A stretch of 64,000 nt of DNA from Patellaria atrata CBS 101060 (lineage: Eukaryota > Ascomycota > Dothideomycetes > Patellariales > Patellariaceae). The stretch lies in NCBI GenBank assembly GCA_010093705.1, contig MU006102.1, positions 309,947 through 373,946 on the forward strand. The letters run 5' to 3'. Numbering within the stretch: position 1 is the first letter of the stretch; the number at the start of each line of letters is the position of its first letter. Position numbers and translations under genes: made by a program. This document shows, one piece after another, positions 1 to 11,000 of this stretch. The notes below the pieces were generated by a model. That model was given only the letters and a program-made list of their open reading frames with translations. It was not told where the DNA came from and made no database searches.

Positions 1-442
1 GGCATCACCTCCCCCCTCTAGCTAGCTTAGTCACTTAAAATTGCAACTTAATCTTACCTCTTAAAGTGATTGACGTACCTGGTTTTTGAAGCACCAAACG
101 GTTGAATATGTAGTACTATACAAAGGTACCTTAGTACCGATACCTTAGCCCTAACTTGCCCCTCCGGTTCCTTACAAGCTTACACGCCGCATGCTATCCC
201 TGTGAAACATGAACCGTACCTGCGTCATCCCCGAGAGCCGATATCGATAAGGCTTAGGTTATTCCCATCCATGAACCTCAAGCGAATATACTTCCCTTCA
301 CAATTTCATTATCCAGTACGATATAATCAATAATTTTTGCATCCAGTCCACACTTGAATGCTCCCTTTCCACAGAAAGATATAGCCAGTCAAATTTTCGA
401 GCTTATCCAATACCATACACATCCCATCTACCCAACAGAACC
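1..442. other. Intergenic, upstream of MED22
   Basis: No coding region is supported here. The stretch is mildly AT-rich with several GGTACC/CGTACC-type words and is presumably the promoter and 5' leader of the MED22 gene that starts at 443. Confidence 0.5.
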
Positions 443-1093
443 ATGGATCCCTCGCTCAAGAACGGTGATGCTTTACGAAGTATGTCTCTATCCCTTCTTT
501 GAGTTTGAGCTTGAGATATGGGTGGACGGTGTGGAGTTGGGCTGATGTTGGATAGCGCGGATTGACAAGTTGACGCAGGCGCTCGTGCAGAGGTTCGAGG
601 AGATTGTTGCCTTGGGTGCTGTGAGTGTTTGTGGTTTCTGTTTTCATTTTGTGCGCGGGGAGGTAGGAGGGTGGTGGGTAGATAGTAGGGGGTGGAAATT
701 GGGAATTGGGGATGGGGAATTGAGGATTGGAATGCTGATATAAACTTGTGCTTGTGGATAGGTCGAGAAAACGGATCTGACGTCCTCGGCGCATAATGCG
801 TTGCAGATGGAGGTCGAGACCGCGGGATTGGTATGTCTCCTTTCTCTTACATCTTCAGGAAACTACCTTATACAAAACGATCGTTGTTCCCGTTTGGGTA
901 TAGGACTGATTGGGCATAGGTTCGCGTAGCGGAAGACATCCTCGCCCTCACGCGCCAGATGCAGGAACTGTGGCTCTTTGGGCAGCTGAATACGCTGGGG
1001 AAGAGCGCGACGGAGGAGAAGACAGCGGAGGATGTTAGGGCTGTTGCGAGGTTGGTGGAGGGACTTGTTGGGGAGTTGGGGAAGCGGGGATAA
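443..1093 (+). CDS. med22: Mediator complex subunit 22 (Srb6/Med22)
   Basis: Small subunit of the Mediator head module, which bridges activators and RNA polymerase II in the nucleus. I read four exons: 443-479, 556-620, 762-830 and 920-1093. Introns have GTATGT or GTGAGT donors and ATAG acceptors, and all phases agree, giving 114 residues from MDPSLKNGDALR to the stop at 1091-1093. The protein is all-helical. It carries the family pattern RIDKLTQALVQRFEEIV near the N-terminus, an NALQMEVETAGLVRVAEDIL core and a QMQELWLFGQLNTLG segment typical of fungal Med22. The length fits the family. It lies about 300 bp upstream of dihydrofolate reductase on the same strand. The last exon is markedly G-rich. 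Confidence is high because four exons join into one continuous recognisable protein. Confidence 0.87.
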
Positions 1094-1406
1094 TTATGTT
1101 AGATCTTGGGTTTTGGGAAGGGAGGAAGGGGGGTATTATGGTGTTAGGGTCTTTTTTGAGGGGGATGTGTTTTGATACCCGTATGGTTAGGACTATAGTG
1201 ATTGCGAATTTGCGAATCAATCACTTGTTTTACCTAGTCTCCGTGGTGAGATATCTCTGTTTCTAATATTTGTTCCATGTCCGTCCGAATCGAGTAACTC
1301 CGCTCCACCCCCCATCGAAATTCCGCCCCTCGACATCCGTCACCTCATAAAAACCAATCTCTCCCACTACACCCCATTGCACAATACACCACCCAACCCA
1401 CACACC

Positions 1407-2153
1407 ATGAGCACAGAGACCACCACAATGCCATCCCCGCGTCTCCCCCTGACTCTCATCGTAGCCGCAACACCCTCCCTCGGCATCGGTCGCGCCGGTA
1501 CCCTCCCCTGGCCCCCGCTCAAATCAGAAATGGCATATTTCGCGCGCGTCACGAAGCGGGTTCCCTCTTCCTTCCTCCAGGGCCCCAAAACCGTCGTCTC
1601 CGATCCCCAAAACGCGATAAAGGAGAAACAGTGGCTGAAGAATGTGGTCGTGATGGGCAGGAAGACGTGGGAGAGCATACCGCCCCGCTTCCGCCCGTTG
1701 AGGGGGAGGGTCAACGTCATCGTTAGTGGGAGGGGAGTCCTCGACGGGATCGCTCAAGTTACGGACAAAGGTGAGGGGATAGCACAGGAGGGGAGAGATG
1801 AGGTCTTGGTGTTCCCGAGTCTGGAGAGGGCGGTTGAGGGATTGGAGGAACGGAGGGGGGAGAATGAGGGGTTTGTTCCGGCCAGGGTGTTCGTTATTGG
1901 GGGTGAGATGCTTTATAGAGCTGCGCTGGCGATGGCGCAGACGAGGTATGTCCTGCTGACGAAGGTGGGGAGGGAGTTTGAATGTGATGCTTTCTTTCCG
2001 GTAAATTTGGAGGGGGAGGAGGGGAAAGAACGGGGGTGGGAGAGGAAGGGTAGGGAGGAATTGAGTGCGTTTGTTGGGGAAGAAGTGGGTGAGAGGGAGA
2101 GGGAAGAGGTGGATGGTGGAGTGGATTTTGAGTTTTGTTTGTTTGAGCGGTGA
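1407..2153 (+). CDS. dfr1: Dihydrofolate reductase
   Basis: Reduces dihydrofolate to tetrahydrofolate with NADPH, feeding thymidylate and purine synthesis. Intronless, 248 residues from the ATG at 1407, which sits in CACCATGAG; the reading frame stays open slightly upstream but has no earlier ATG. Family motifs are visible in order: LIVAATPSLGIGRAGTLPW (residues about 16-34, the N-terminal strand and Met20-type loop), KSEMAYF with the substrate-binding acidic residue, NVVVMGRKTWESIPPRFRPL (NADPH/folate site), NVIVSG, and FVIGGEMLYRAAL (the glycine pair near the cofactor phosphates). It is longer than bacterial enzymes, as is usual in fungi, with charged insertions in the C-terminal half. Base composition flips from C-rich in the first third to strongly G-rich after about 1690. 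The long reading frame on the opposite strand is a by-product of this bias. Confidence 0.93.
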   Translation: MSTETTTMPSPRLPLTLIVAATPSLGIGRAGTLPWPPLKSEMAYFARVTKRVPSSFLQGPKTVVSDPQNAIKEKQWLKNVVVMGRKTWESIPPRFRPLRGRVNVIVSGRGVLDGIAQVTDKGEGIAQEGRDEVLVFPSLERAVEGLEERRGENEGFVPARVFVIGGEMLYRAALAMAQTRYVLLTKVGREFECDAFFPVNLEGEEGKERGWERKGREELSAFVGEEVGEREREEVDGGVDFEFCLFER

Positions 2154-3072
2154 GGGTTGGGAGAGGCGTATTGTGATGTCCTGATACATCTCTTTGAAAT
2201 ATGGCATCAAGAGCCTTATCAGGTATGTCGTGTTCTCTGTCATATAACCAGTCCCTGAGTTACCAAACCTTCCGTTACCTCTTTTGTGAGCTATATGAAT
2301 GAGACTATGGGTACAGGTGTTCATTCTTACTAATTCATACCTGGAAAGATTGGACAACATAGACGAAAGCAGTATTAGTTTCCATTCCGTATGCGGCAAT
2401 GCTCTTGGATGTTCCTAGGTACGGTTATAGATTAGACTGCACCTATACAAACTGGTCAAAGAGGCACAACTGGACTAGACAACCAGCTCATACGCCGATG
2501 AGATGATACGAAGTCTCCCAGTAATTCGACACGACCGATTTATAAGCTATGATCAGATTATATCAAATGGCTAGAGGATGGACAAGACCCGATCATGCGA
2601 ACCTGTCACGCCGTACGGAACTACCGGTTTACACATGTATCACTTGGTATAGAATGAGCAAATCCTGAAATTGACTGACCCGTACAAATCAACGGGGTCG
2701 AGGAACCACGGGAATTTTTAAAGGAATGTTGCTCCTAGAACGGGGATACTCGCACCGTGCGATTGAACTTGCGAAAATATTCGGATTGTACGAAACGACC
2801 GAAGTGTAAATGCTGACAAGTTTCACAGAAGAGGCAAAAATGGTACAAAAGTTAACCATTATACAGGGAGAAGAATGATGAAGTGCTTCAGCGACCATTA
2901 TTCCTCGAAATCACATTACCTATAGGGGGCTCTACGCTCTGTGATTGTTAGTATATAGATGCATATGCAGGGCTTGTATAGACACTGAGGATATGGAACT
3001 AAGATACTGGAGGAGAATATTTCCATATAATAGACTGCTAAGTATAACCCTATATACAAATTTCTAAGCGTA
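2154..3072. other. Intergenic, no gene seen
   Basis: Convergent gap between dihydrofolate reductase and the F-box-like gene. Only short, non-conserved reading frames occur. It contains the palindrome CCGTACGG at 2611-2618, one instance of a hexamer that recurs between genes in this window. Confidence 0.5.
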
Positions 3073-4530
3073 CTATAGAAGTTCACCATTCCCAATAACC
3101 GTCCGCATCTTGGTATCCCCGCTCAAATAATCCCAGTTATCGAACTTTTGAGATTCTGAATTCCACATAAATATGTCATCACGGTCGCTCTGATAATAAT
3201 CCAACTGAGCGTAAGAATCGCAGTGGGCGGCAAGACGAGTCACAACGACCACAGAAAGTCTGTCGAATCCGAAGTCGAGTATAGTACGCTTGAAGTCTTT
3301 AGGGTACTTGAAGTGGCCTTTCATTTGATCTGGAAAGACTTTCCAACGGCAAGGATAATAGTAGAGGAGCTTGATCTCCAGACTAGGGTGGCCGCGCTCG
3401 AATGCGAGGCTCAAGACATGCTTCAGCTCTTCGCCTTGAAAGCCTTTTCTGGTGACGAATGCGAAGCTAAGATCGATGCAAAGCTTTCTAATCTTCCGGA
3501 AGTTCTCCGGTTTGACGTTGAGAATTGTATCCCGAACGTTTTGAATATGGTCTTCATCTTGACCGGCAGGTTGTGCGCGAATGAAGAATTGGTTTTTGCT
3601 GTAGAAGGTATGGAGCGCGAGATCACGCATCCCTCTGCTGATTTCGAACAGACTGTTGGGGAATTGAGGACAAACGCAGGTTTTCGACCACCATTTTTCA
3701 CCTCGATTGCATGAACAGTACAGTTGATCTTCGCTGCACCACATACAACATTTTACAGGCAATGGATAGGCCCGTCCGTCTATATCGAGAAGTATTCCCC
3801 GAGCGTCCATCTCTGTGGAAAGGTTCTTCTGGGTCAACCCAGTGTGTGACAATACTTCCAGCTGTAATTCCGTCGGAAGACTTTGGAAGGGGAACGAGCT
3901 ATCGCCAGGGGAAAGAAGTTTAGGAGTCATTCTTGGTGTGGTTTCCGAAGGACTAGTTTTCTCGAACGTATCTGGATCTGGATGAGTATCGCGCAAGACC
4001 CTCAACTTCTTGACCAACCGGGGCATACCTTCGGATTCTCTTACAAAGTCCAGCTCTTCGGCATTGAAACTGAGCACATGCGGCCGGACCTTCATCGCAT
4101 ACCAGCGGGACAAATTGACCCAGAACCATAAATCGAGCTGGAGATCATGTTCGCTGGTCTCTTCCCTATACCTAGCGAACAATCTGACCTGCACATTTGC
4201 GAGCCTCTTCAAGACCTCCATAGGTACGCCCTCGAGTTTGTTGAAAACGCTCGTATGCTCGAGTAGGAACTTATTCCCGCCGTACAGAATGTCCATCGCT
4301 TCGAGCCGCAGAGATTTGCATACCAGGAATAGCTGTACTGGTATCGGGACGGCTTCGCAGCTATTTCTGGCTTCTTGGGCGCACACTCCGCATGAGCGTA
4401 GCCCGGGGATATACTCTTGACCGTATTCAAGATAGTTCTTTCGGTCGAGGTTAATGGGGCATGAGCGTATCAACCCCGTTTTCTCCAATATGCGTTGTCG
4501 TATTTCTGCTGGGAGCTGTAAGAAAGACAT
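3073..4530 (-). CDS. F-box-like protein with duplicated domain
   Basis: Single-exon gene of 485 residues. I do not recognise a specific orthologue. The N-terminus (FLQLPAEIRQRILEKTGL) has the LP-x-E-[IL] pattern of F-box or 2EXR-like domains common in lineage-specific fungal families. A second copy begins near residue 217 (FPFQSLPTELQLEVLSHTGL). Each copy is followed by a Cys-containing segment (SCGVCAQE; KCCMWCSED with further Cys) and a conserved [LI]-Y-[GS]-x-N-[KQ]-F-x-[LI] patch (DILYGGNKFLL; HTFYSKNQFFI). The whole gene therefore looks like an internal tandem duplication of a roughly 200-residue unit. A role as a substrate adaptor for an SCF ubiquitin ligase is possible but inferred. 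The flanks are long and gene-poor. Confidence 0.75.
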   Translation of the reverse strand: MSFLQLPAEIRQRILEKTGLIRSCPINLDRKNYLEYGQEYIPGLRSCGVCAQEARNSCEAVPIPVQLFLVCKSLRLEAMDILYGGNKFLLEHTSVFNKLEGVPMEVLKRLANVQVRLFARYREETSEHDLQLDLWFWVNLSRWYAMKVRPHVLSFNAEELDFVRESEGMPRLVKKLRVLRDTHPDPDTFEKTSPSETTPRMTPKLLSPGDSSFPFQSLPTELQLEVLSHTGLTQKNLSTEMDARGILLDIDGRAYPLPVKCCMWCSEDQLYCSCNRGEKWWSKTCVCPQFPNSLFEISRGMRDLALHTFYSKNQFFIRAQPAGQDEDHIQNVRDTILNVKPENFRKIRKLCIDLSFAFVTRKGFQGEELKHVLSLAFERGHPSLEIKLLYYYPCRWKVFPDQMKGHFKYPKDFKRTILDFGFDRLSVVVVTRLAAHCDSYAQLDYYQSDRDDIFMWNSESQKFDNWDYLSGDTKMRTVIGNGELL

Positions 4531-5208
4531 TGTACGGTGTCTTCACGAAAATTTCAGGTATATTTCAAGGGGAGAGAGTGTAAGAGGGTAGAGGGTGAAC
4601 GGAGTAGTTAAGTAAGGGGTAAGTGTAGATGTTGGTGAAGGGTGGTATAGAATGAAGCTGTGTGAAATTAAACTGTAGAAGATTTGCGAGGAGCAGAAGA
4701 ATGGGAGGATAGGTGCTGATTTATATGTGTGCAGTCCGCGCCAAGGGGCCATTCTGGTCAAAAAGACAATTAACGGGGATGCCCCTTTTCTCTGACATGT
4801 TTTATTCGAGCTTAGCTTTACCCAATTATCATTTTGACCGCATGTTAGGTTTTACCGTATACTTGTTCGAACATCCACCGGAGGATTATTAAACTAAACT
4901 ATGGATCAATTATCCTTGTCTATACATTTAAGTTATTTGTACGAGTTTGACTTTTTTATACCTTCTAGCCGTTTCCGTACGTTATAGTCAGATATCCCAT
5001 TGAGGACGAGTCTGTAGTGAACTAAAAATAGTCATAATAGGGAAAATGATTCGTTCACATAATACCTACAAGCGAGGTTTTCAATAGTCAAGAGCAACAA
5101 TAAATTCGATTTCATAAGTATAAACGACAAGAATTGTAAGTATTTACACCCCAATATTACAATATAAACACCTCCTACACACACCCAATACACCTTCAAA
5201 TCCTTCCC
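4531..5208. other. Intergenic, AT-rich, no gene seen
   Basis: Upstream region of the F-box-like gene, AT-rich from about 4800 to 5200, with no supported coding region. Confidence 0.45.
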
Positions 5209-5634
5209 CTACACGCTCCCCATCGTTTTCACAAACGTCCTGCAACATTTAGAAACCATACACCCTAACACAATCTCAAAATCCACACCAACCACATCTC
5301 TACGAAACGTACACGCAAACCACCACGCCAGCATACCCCAGCGCACAACACGCCCACGAACCTCACAGTCCGCAATCTTCCCTCTTTCCGTCTCCGAGAA
5401 TACCTTAACCCATACCCTCTCGAGCAATCCAATATCTCCCCAGCCAGCTGAAAGGAACCGCGGTGTACAGCAGTACTCGACCTCAAACCCCTTTTAGCGG
5501 TCCAGCACTCCTATGGCGTCGTTGCGTACGGATTTGCTGATGAAGGAGAGCTGTATGGGATTAGTGAAGTAATACAGCATTCCCCGGACTCGCGGGATGT
5601 TATTGGTTTGGGCTGACTGCGTACGGGTTGTCAT
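5209..5634 (-). pseudogene. Unknown ORF interrupted by one in-frame TAA
   Basis: Read on the minus strand from the ATG at 5634 (MTTRTQSAQTNNIPRVRGML...), one frame runs to a TAG at 5209-5211 with a single internal TAA at 5494-5496, directly followed by AAG. Without that codon it would encode about 140 residues. The part after the stop has protein-like composition (EVEYCCTPRFLSAGWGDIGL; VWVKVFSETERGKIADCEV) and a hydrophobic, Cys-bearing C-terminus. The surrounding bases offer no plausible intron to remove the stop. I do not recognise the family; a weak resemblance of the C-terminal half to a small START/cyclase-type fold is guesswork. It could be a recently broken gene, a readthrough gene, or chance openness in GC-richer DNA. 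Confidence 0.4.
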
Positions 5635-6422
5635 AGTTCGAAGTTATGGGGCAAGAGCGTACGAGCCGGCTTCGGAGAGGAGGCTTTGTGGAGTGGTTTG
5701 AGGAAGTGCGGGGATGGTATTTTTGCGTACGGGGGTAGATGGTACGGACTGTACGGATGGGAGAAACTTGGCTTTGGTATAGTTATACCAGTGGTATGGA
5801 GGTGATGTGGTTAAGGCTGGTAAAGTGCAGGTGGTGGGAGTACAGTTAATGTGGTAGAATTCCAGCTAGTAAGAGTTATTCGTTGAAACAGTGTGAGGCT
5901 GTAGTGTGATGGAAGAATAATATGAGCAAAGAAGTTCAGAGACGTGGGACTCTTGATATAGAGGCCTCCAGAGCCTGCTGATAGTGGCCAAATATGTAAT
6001 CTCAAAGTATGGTCGTGTTAAGTATCATGGGACAAATTCTGGAATTGTTACCGATACTGATCAACCAAGGTAAAGAAGTCGAAAATTCGTTGAAGGTAAG
6101 TTACGGTTCTCCTTCTCATGTTCTCTTGCTTCCATGGTTGATATTCATCAGATGTACTTACCTCTGGATATTATGAATACTAAGTGTTTGAATCTCAGTA
6201 TTACAGTTGGTTTCTAGACGTAAGATTCAGCGTGTTGAATGGTACTATTGGGCCTGATTCTATTCTTTGCTGACGGCTGTACAGGTATACTATCAGTCTC
6301 TGACTATGCTCTCAAGGGTGGCTACTGCTAACCGACCGGAATGATATAAGATTCTACTAGTGCCATCCGAGTTCCAATTCATTTCGATTTTCTATCGTAG
6401 ATACAAATCATCTTATCCGCTC
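5635..6422. other. Intergenic, several GTACGG words
   Basis: No gene is supported. Around 5725-5760 three GTACGG words lie close together (GCGTACGGGG, GGTACGGAC, TGTACGGATG). Confidence 0.45.
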
Positions 6423-8527
6423 TCAGTCCTCATCCCAATTTGGATTTGGCCCTGGCGGTTTCGGTCCTCCTGCCTGCCTTGCTACAATGATTTGATCTAC
6501 GCTCAACACCGTTCTTGCGGCCTCAGTCGCCAGCTTAATCGCCCACGTCTTCGTGATCATAAGATCCAGGATCCCCTCATCTACAGAATCACAGACGCCG
6601 GTCCCTTCGCTGTTCTCGATGTCTACGCCCTGAGTCCAGTACGCCTCATCCTCATCGTCCTCATCTTCTTTCTTGGGAGGGGTTTTAGCTTTGGGTTTTT
6701 GAGATGGAGGAGCGTGTGCGGTAAACAATTTCGAGAGGACTTCCGTCGCGTCTAATCCTGCGGACTCAGCGAGCACGCGGGGTATGACCTCGAAAGCTTC
6801 GGCGTACTTTTTGATCGCATACTGCGGGAGTCCGGGTGTTGTAGCCGCGTAAGTGGCGATGCGCTGCACAAGCTGCATCTCTGTGGCACCAGCGCCAGGA
6901 ACAAGACGTGAATCCCGGGTGATGGCTTTGACTACATTTACGCCGTCATCGACAGCACGCTCCACATCATCGAGATGATTTTGTGTTGCACCCCGAAGTA
7001 CTAGTGTTGCGGTGCGGGTTGTCTCATTCTCTTGTCGGAAGACGGTTACACGGTCACCACCTATTTCAAGCGTCTCAACCACATCAACAGTGCCCATCTC
7101 ATCCGGCATTGGGGCCCCGAGACGTGCAAGTGGGGTAGCACCAACTACACGACAGAGACGGCGCAGCTCGTACTTAGAGAGAACTTTGATGACGACGATA
7201 TTGAAACGGTTAAGGTAATGTAGAGCTAGCTCGCCGATGGTAGAACCGGCTACTAGCACACGCAAACCGGAATCTGAAAGCTCCTTAATTGTGTTTTCCA
7301 TCTGGGATTCCTCCCCTTTGGTGAAGTCGAGCATTTCTTTAGCATTGTGGATGAGAACGGTGCCTTTGGTTTCCGTTTGGGAGATGTCAATGGGACATGA
7401 AAAGATGCCCACTTTGGCTTTCTTTGCTGATTTGACACTGCCTTCGGGTTCACGGCCGAAGACCATACCACGAACGACTCTCGATTGTGGCAAGGAACCG
7501 CCCATGATTTTCACGACGCGGATATTGTCGACGTTGAAGTTATAGGTATTCTTAGGGAGGACGGCGAGGACAGCTTCAGCGACTAGACCGGCGAGGAATT
7601 CTTCGTGACCGGATTGTTTAGCGCCTATGACTGCGCTGAGGGCCTTGGATAATTCTCCTTGTGATCTCAAATCCTCGACTTTGTCAACTTCAAGCTCTAC
7701 GAATACCGCATGTTAGCTGTTTACCAAGTAAAATTTGGGGTTTCTGTTATAACACGACTCTGGGACATTTATTTCTCCTACTCACCCTCAAGCGCCTTCA
7801 ATGCAAAATTTTGTGCCTTCTCGTATCCCTGTACAATATCACTTGTCTTCAAGCCCATCCTAATCAACTCTTCCGCTTTCTTCAACAGCTCTCCCGCCAG
7901 CACAATGACCAGATTAGTCGCATCCCCCATTTCTGCCTCTTGCTGCTGACTCGCCATGACTATCAACTTTGCAGCAGGGTGCACGACATCAAGTTCCCGT
8001 AATATCGTCGCCGCATCTGATGTCAATATCATTTTCTGTAGGTGGTTTATGACTATCTTATTGCGGCCATAGGGGCCAAGTGAGGTCTGGACGGTTTGCG
8101 CGATCGTGCGACAGGCGTCGATATTGCGAATGACAGCTCCATCTTCGGCATCGTAGCTGTATAAATGTCAGAAAAGCGTCTTGTAGGTATTAGCTCCCTA
8201 TCGCGTTTGGTATTCCTCGTTCTCTGCCCGGTTATGAACAAATACTGGTAGTGTGCTACGCATGAAATCTTAACTGATCTCCATGGCATACCACAAGTAC
8301 GGTGGGTTGTCATTTTTATGTTTTGGACATTCCGTTATAGAATCCATGACCACTTTGAGAGCAAACGTACAGCAGGCGAGGAATACCTCGAGGGCGTGAG
8401 GGATAACGTTGTATCGTATGTAGTCATGGTGGGATATTCTGGGCTGCTTTGGCGGGGTTAAGACTCACTTCTGGTAACCTTGCTTGAAGAGACCCGCATT
8501 TGGTGCACTAGGTATTGAAAGGGACAT
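6423..8527 (-). CDS. cct8: T-complex protein 1 subunit theta (CCT8)
   Basis: One of eight paralogous subunits of the cytosolic TRiC/CCT chaperonin that folds actin, tubulin and WD-repeat proteins with ATP. Three exons: 8469-8527 (MSLSIPSAPNAGLFKQGYQ), 7786-8156 and 6423-7696. Joined at AA|C and G|AG they give 567 residues. The family signatures are clear: SLGPYGRNK near residue 45, DAATILRELDVVHPAAK, the ATP-site motif GDATNLV, VKIMGGSLPQS, LRGATQNHLDD, and the C-terminal TEAARTVLSVDQIIVARQAG. An acidic Lys/Glu insertion (PKAKTPPKKEDEDDEDE) lies in the equatorial region before the last helices, a place where fungal theta subunits vary. Intron 1 is long for this genome (312 nt). The gene is followed downstream by a long gap and preceded by NSE4 on the same strand. 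Confidence 0.95.
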
Positions 8528-9043
8528 GATGTTTGAGGTGTAGAATCATATAAAGGTGGGAGTGGAATGGAGGGTCAAAATTAAGTGCTGGAGTAAATAT
8601 TTCTGTTTGCGAAGCTTTGAAGCTCCAAACTTTTTGACGAAAGACGCGAGACACTTCTTGGCACAAAACCATCATGCTTTATATAACTACACCACAACTG
8701 TATGGATTGCACTGAACTAGGACCATTTTCCCCACAGGAATTCAGGATTGAAACGTTTTGACATACGGTATGACATCTTCGCAGGAGTAGGTCTAATTCA
8801 CCCTCCAAAAGCCCGCCAGAGTCGGGGTATCTAAGATCTAGACTTGCCCAACAACGCCGCTGATAACTATATATCGATACAATGCCGCCCCTATTTTATA
8901 AAAAAAAAGGCCACCATTAAGATTCTTCCCTAGTCATAACAATATCACGAGGTTGTACAGAGAACTGAGTACTTCAAGACAACAGATTCAACAGTCTTGT
9001 ATTAGAATATGGTAAATGAAAAAAAGGTACGGTACGTTTCGAA
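8528..9043. other. Intergenic, CCT8 promoter side
   Basis: Region between the NSE4 3' end and the CCT8 start, both on the minus strand. No coding region is seen. It contains GGTACGGTACG at about 9028-9038. Confidence 0.45.
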
Positions 9044-10568
9044 TTAGGCATACCAGCCTCTCGCAGTGACCTGGGTGCCTTGCTCGTCGTTTCTATGGGG
9101 TATCATAGGTTCTTGAATGTCATATGCTTGAACAAGCTTTCTCCATGTGGGCCAATCGAGGCTGAACACGGCCTGATGCCTCGAGATCTGTTTTTCTCGC
9201 TGTTCTTCCATACTGCGAGCCTGGGATGGATCTTGAGGTATGTTAATCATTGATAACGCAAAAAGGAGGGTCAAACAACTTACTCAGAGTAGGCAAGCCG
9301 TCCTCATCTTCATCAACTGCAACACCACCATCCTTAATCAAGAAGCTAATGTAGAAAAGATTCTCTACCGTCTGACCAAATGAATTTGGGTTTATGGCGA
9401 AATCGAAAAGAGATAAAGCCGCACTACCATCACTCGCCTTTCTCGTTATACGCTGATGTTTCATGAGCGCAATCGCATCCTCTTCAGACATATCATCAAT
9501 GCCAGAATTTTCCAGTGCATCAGTGCGTTCATGAAGAACTGTCGTCAACCGATCTCGAATTCCAACGCATAATTTGGTCAGATTGGAGTTCTCATTCCTT
9601 TCTAGGTCTTCCGCGCGGAGATTTTCAGGTCGAGTCTCCTTCGCCTGGGTGTCCCTCTGTGATCGTACGCGGCGCTGGGTTAAGGCTCTCGCCCGTTTTT
9701 GAACAGAAAGGGGCCCGAATAGAAAACTCGGCACAGGAGGCCTCGAGTTGTTGGGAAAGCAAGTAAGCTCTCCTAAGACCTCCCAGTTCATCGCATCACC
9801 TTCATCCTCGAGTTCATCTTCTGCTACGGTGCATCTTCGAGCTTGGCGTTTTTGTCGATTTTGTGTTGACGCATCCCCTTCTTCATCCGAATCGCCATCA
9901 TCATTAAGAGGTCCGCCATGCCTCATGAAAGTTATACACTTTGAGACGAACTCATCTACATCAATTCCAGTGCCAGTAGAACCAAGGACCATGTTCGTCG
10001 TTCTCTTTAGAGCGAGTTCTCCGATATCAACGAGATTACGGGACTCAATCACCGCATCAGCGGTTTGACGCACCTTCCTCATCAACCGGTTACTCTTGTT
10101 GATGTACGCCTGTAGAGAGTCATTATCTGGCTGTGCCAAAGCATCTTTGTTATCATGTAGTTGGCGACTCTGCTCTCGCAAATCCTGACGAAGTTTTCGT
10201 CTGTACTCGGCATCTTGATTGGGATCATAGTATTTGAGCTTCTCAGGCTCCGAATTGTCTTCGTCATCCTCCTCTTCCTCTTCGCCTAAGTCTAATAACT
10301 GGCTTTGGCGAAGATTGTGCTCACCAAGCCGTCTTCGTTTGTGGGTAGAATGAGTCCCATGCTGTGGGCGAGCAGGTGGTCCCATGGGAGCCTTTCCTTT
10401 ATCTTTCGATGTTTGAGGCTGTGATCTAGGATCGGGATTGTTTTCCTTATCGGAAGATGATGATGGTGACCGGGTTCGCACATTTGTGGAGCTTTGTGCA
10501 AGATTACAACGCGTCGCAGGAGTCGAATTGCGGGTGCTGGGCGATATTGCCGTGTTTAATCGTGCCAT
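9044..10568 (-). CDS. nse4: Non-SMC element 4 of the SMC5-SMC6 complex
   Basis: Kleisin subunit bridging the SMC5 and SMC6 heads, acting in replication-fork repair and recombination in the nucleus. Two exons, 9284-10568 and 9044-9231, join at CTG A|AT to give 490 residues. The start is the ATG at 10568 (MARLNTAISPST). The first 100 residues are Ser/Pro/Lys-rich and probably disordered. The N-terminal kleisin region is YRRKLRQDLREQSRQL with KVRQTADAVIESRNLVDIGE. The C-terminal winged-helix region has SLFDFAINPNSFGQTVENLF, FYISFLIKDGGVAV and the invariant ending PMIPHRNDEQ...TARGWYA, which are Nse4 signatures. The small last exon is needed to reach this ending. It is divergent from VPS34 across a 430-bp promoter region. 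Confidence 0.92.
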
Positions 10569-11000
10569 ATCGTTCAAGGCTGTGAAAACGGCGAGGAAGG
10601 GGCGGCTATACTGATCTCATGGGACAAGGCTCCCGGTTACGGTAAGGTAGGCAGTGTTCTGCTTTTTCGCGACTGTGCAGATTCTAGAGGAACAGCCTTG
10701 GAATGGATGTTGAGCGATAAAGCAAAGAGATTGACGACGCGCCAAATTATCTAAAGTACAATCTAAAGTGAACTTCAAACAGGTTACATAAGTTGTAAAT
10801 GTTGTTTGTCGGCTCAAATGTTGAGATTGAGGGCTCCTTGCTCATAAGGTGTGAGCGCGCATCTCGTGGTGGTCAAGGCGCGCCGAGTCGAAGTTGAAGT
10901 GCGGGGATGACGCGGTCGTGGGGGAACTGCGGATGTACTAGTCCTATACAAATATTACTGTACGGTACGGAAATCCCCCACATGCTATAAATGTGATAAA
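10569..11000. promoter_or_regulatory. Divergent promoter region NSE4/VPS34
   Basis: A stretch of 432 bp separates the two divergently transcribed starts. It contains the direct word pair TGTACGGTACGG near 10960-10972. No other feature is seen; the promoter role is inferred only from gene orientation. Confidence 0.45.

Noticed and set aside
1524-2399. 291-codon minus-strand frame opposite dihydrofolate reductase
   Set aside because: Pro/Leu/His-rich low-complexity translation produced by the G-rich sense strand of a well-supported gene.
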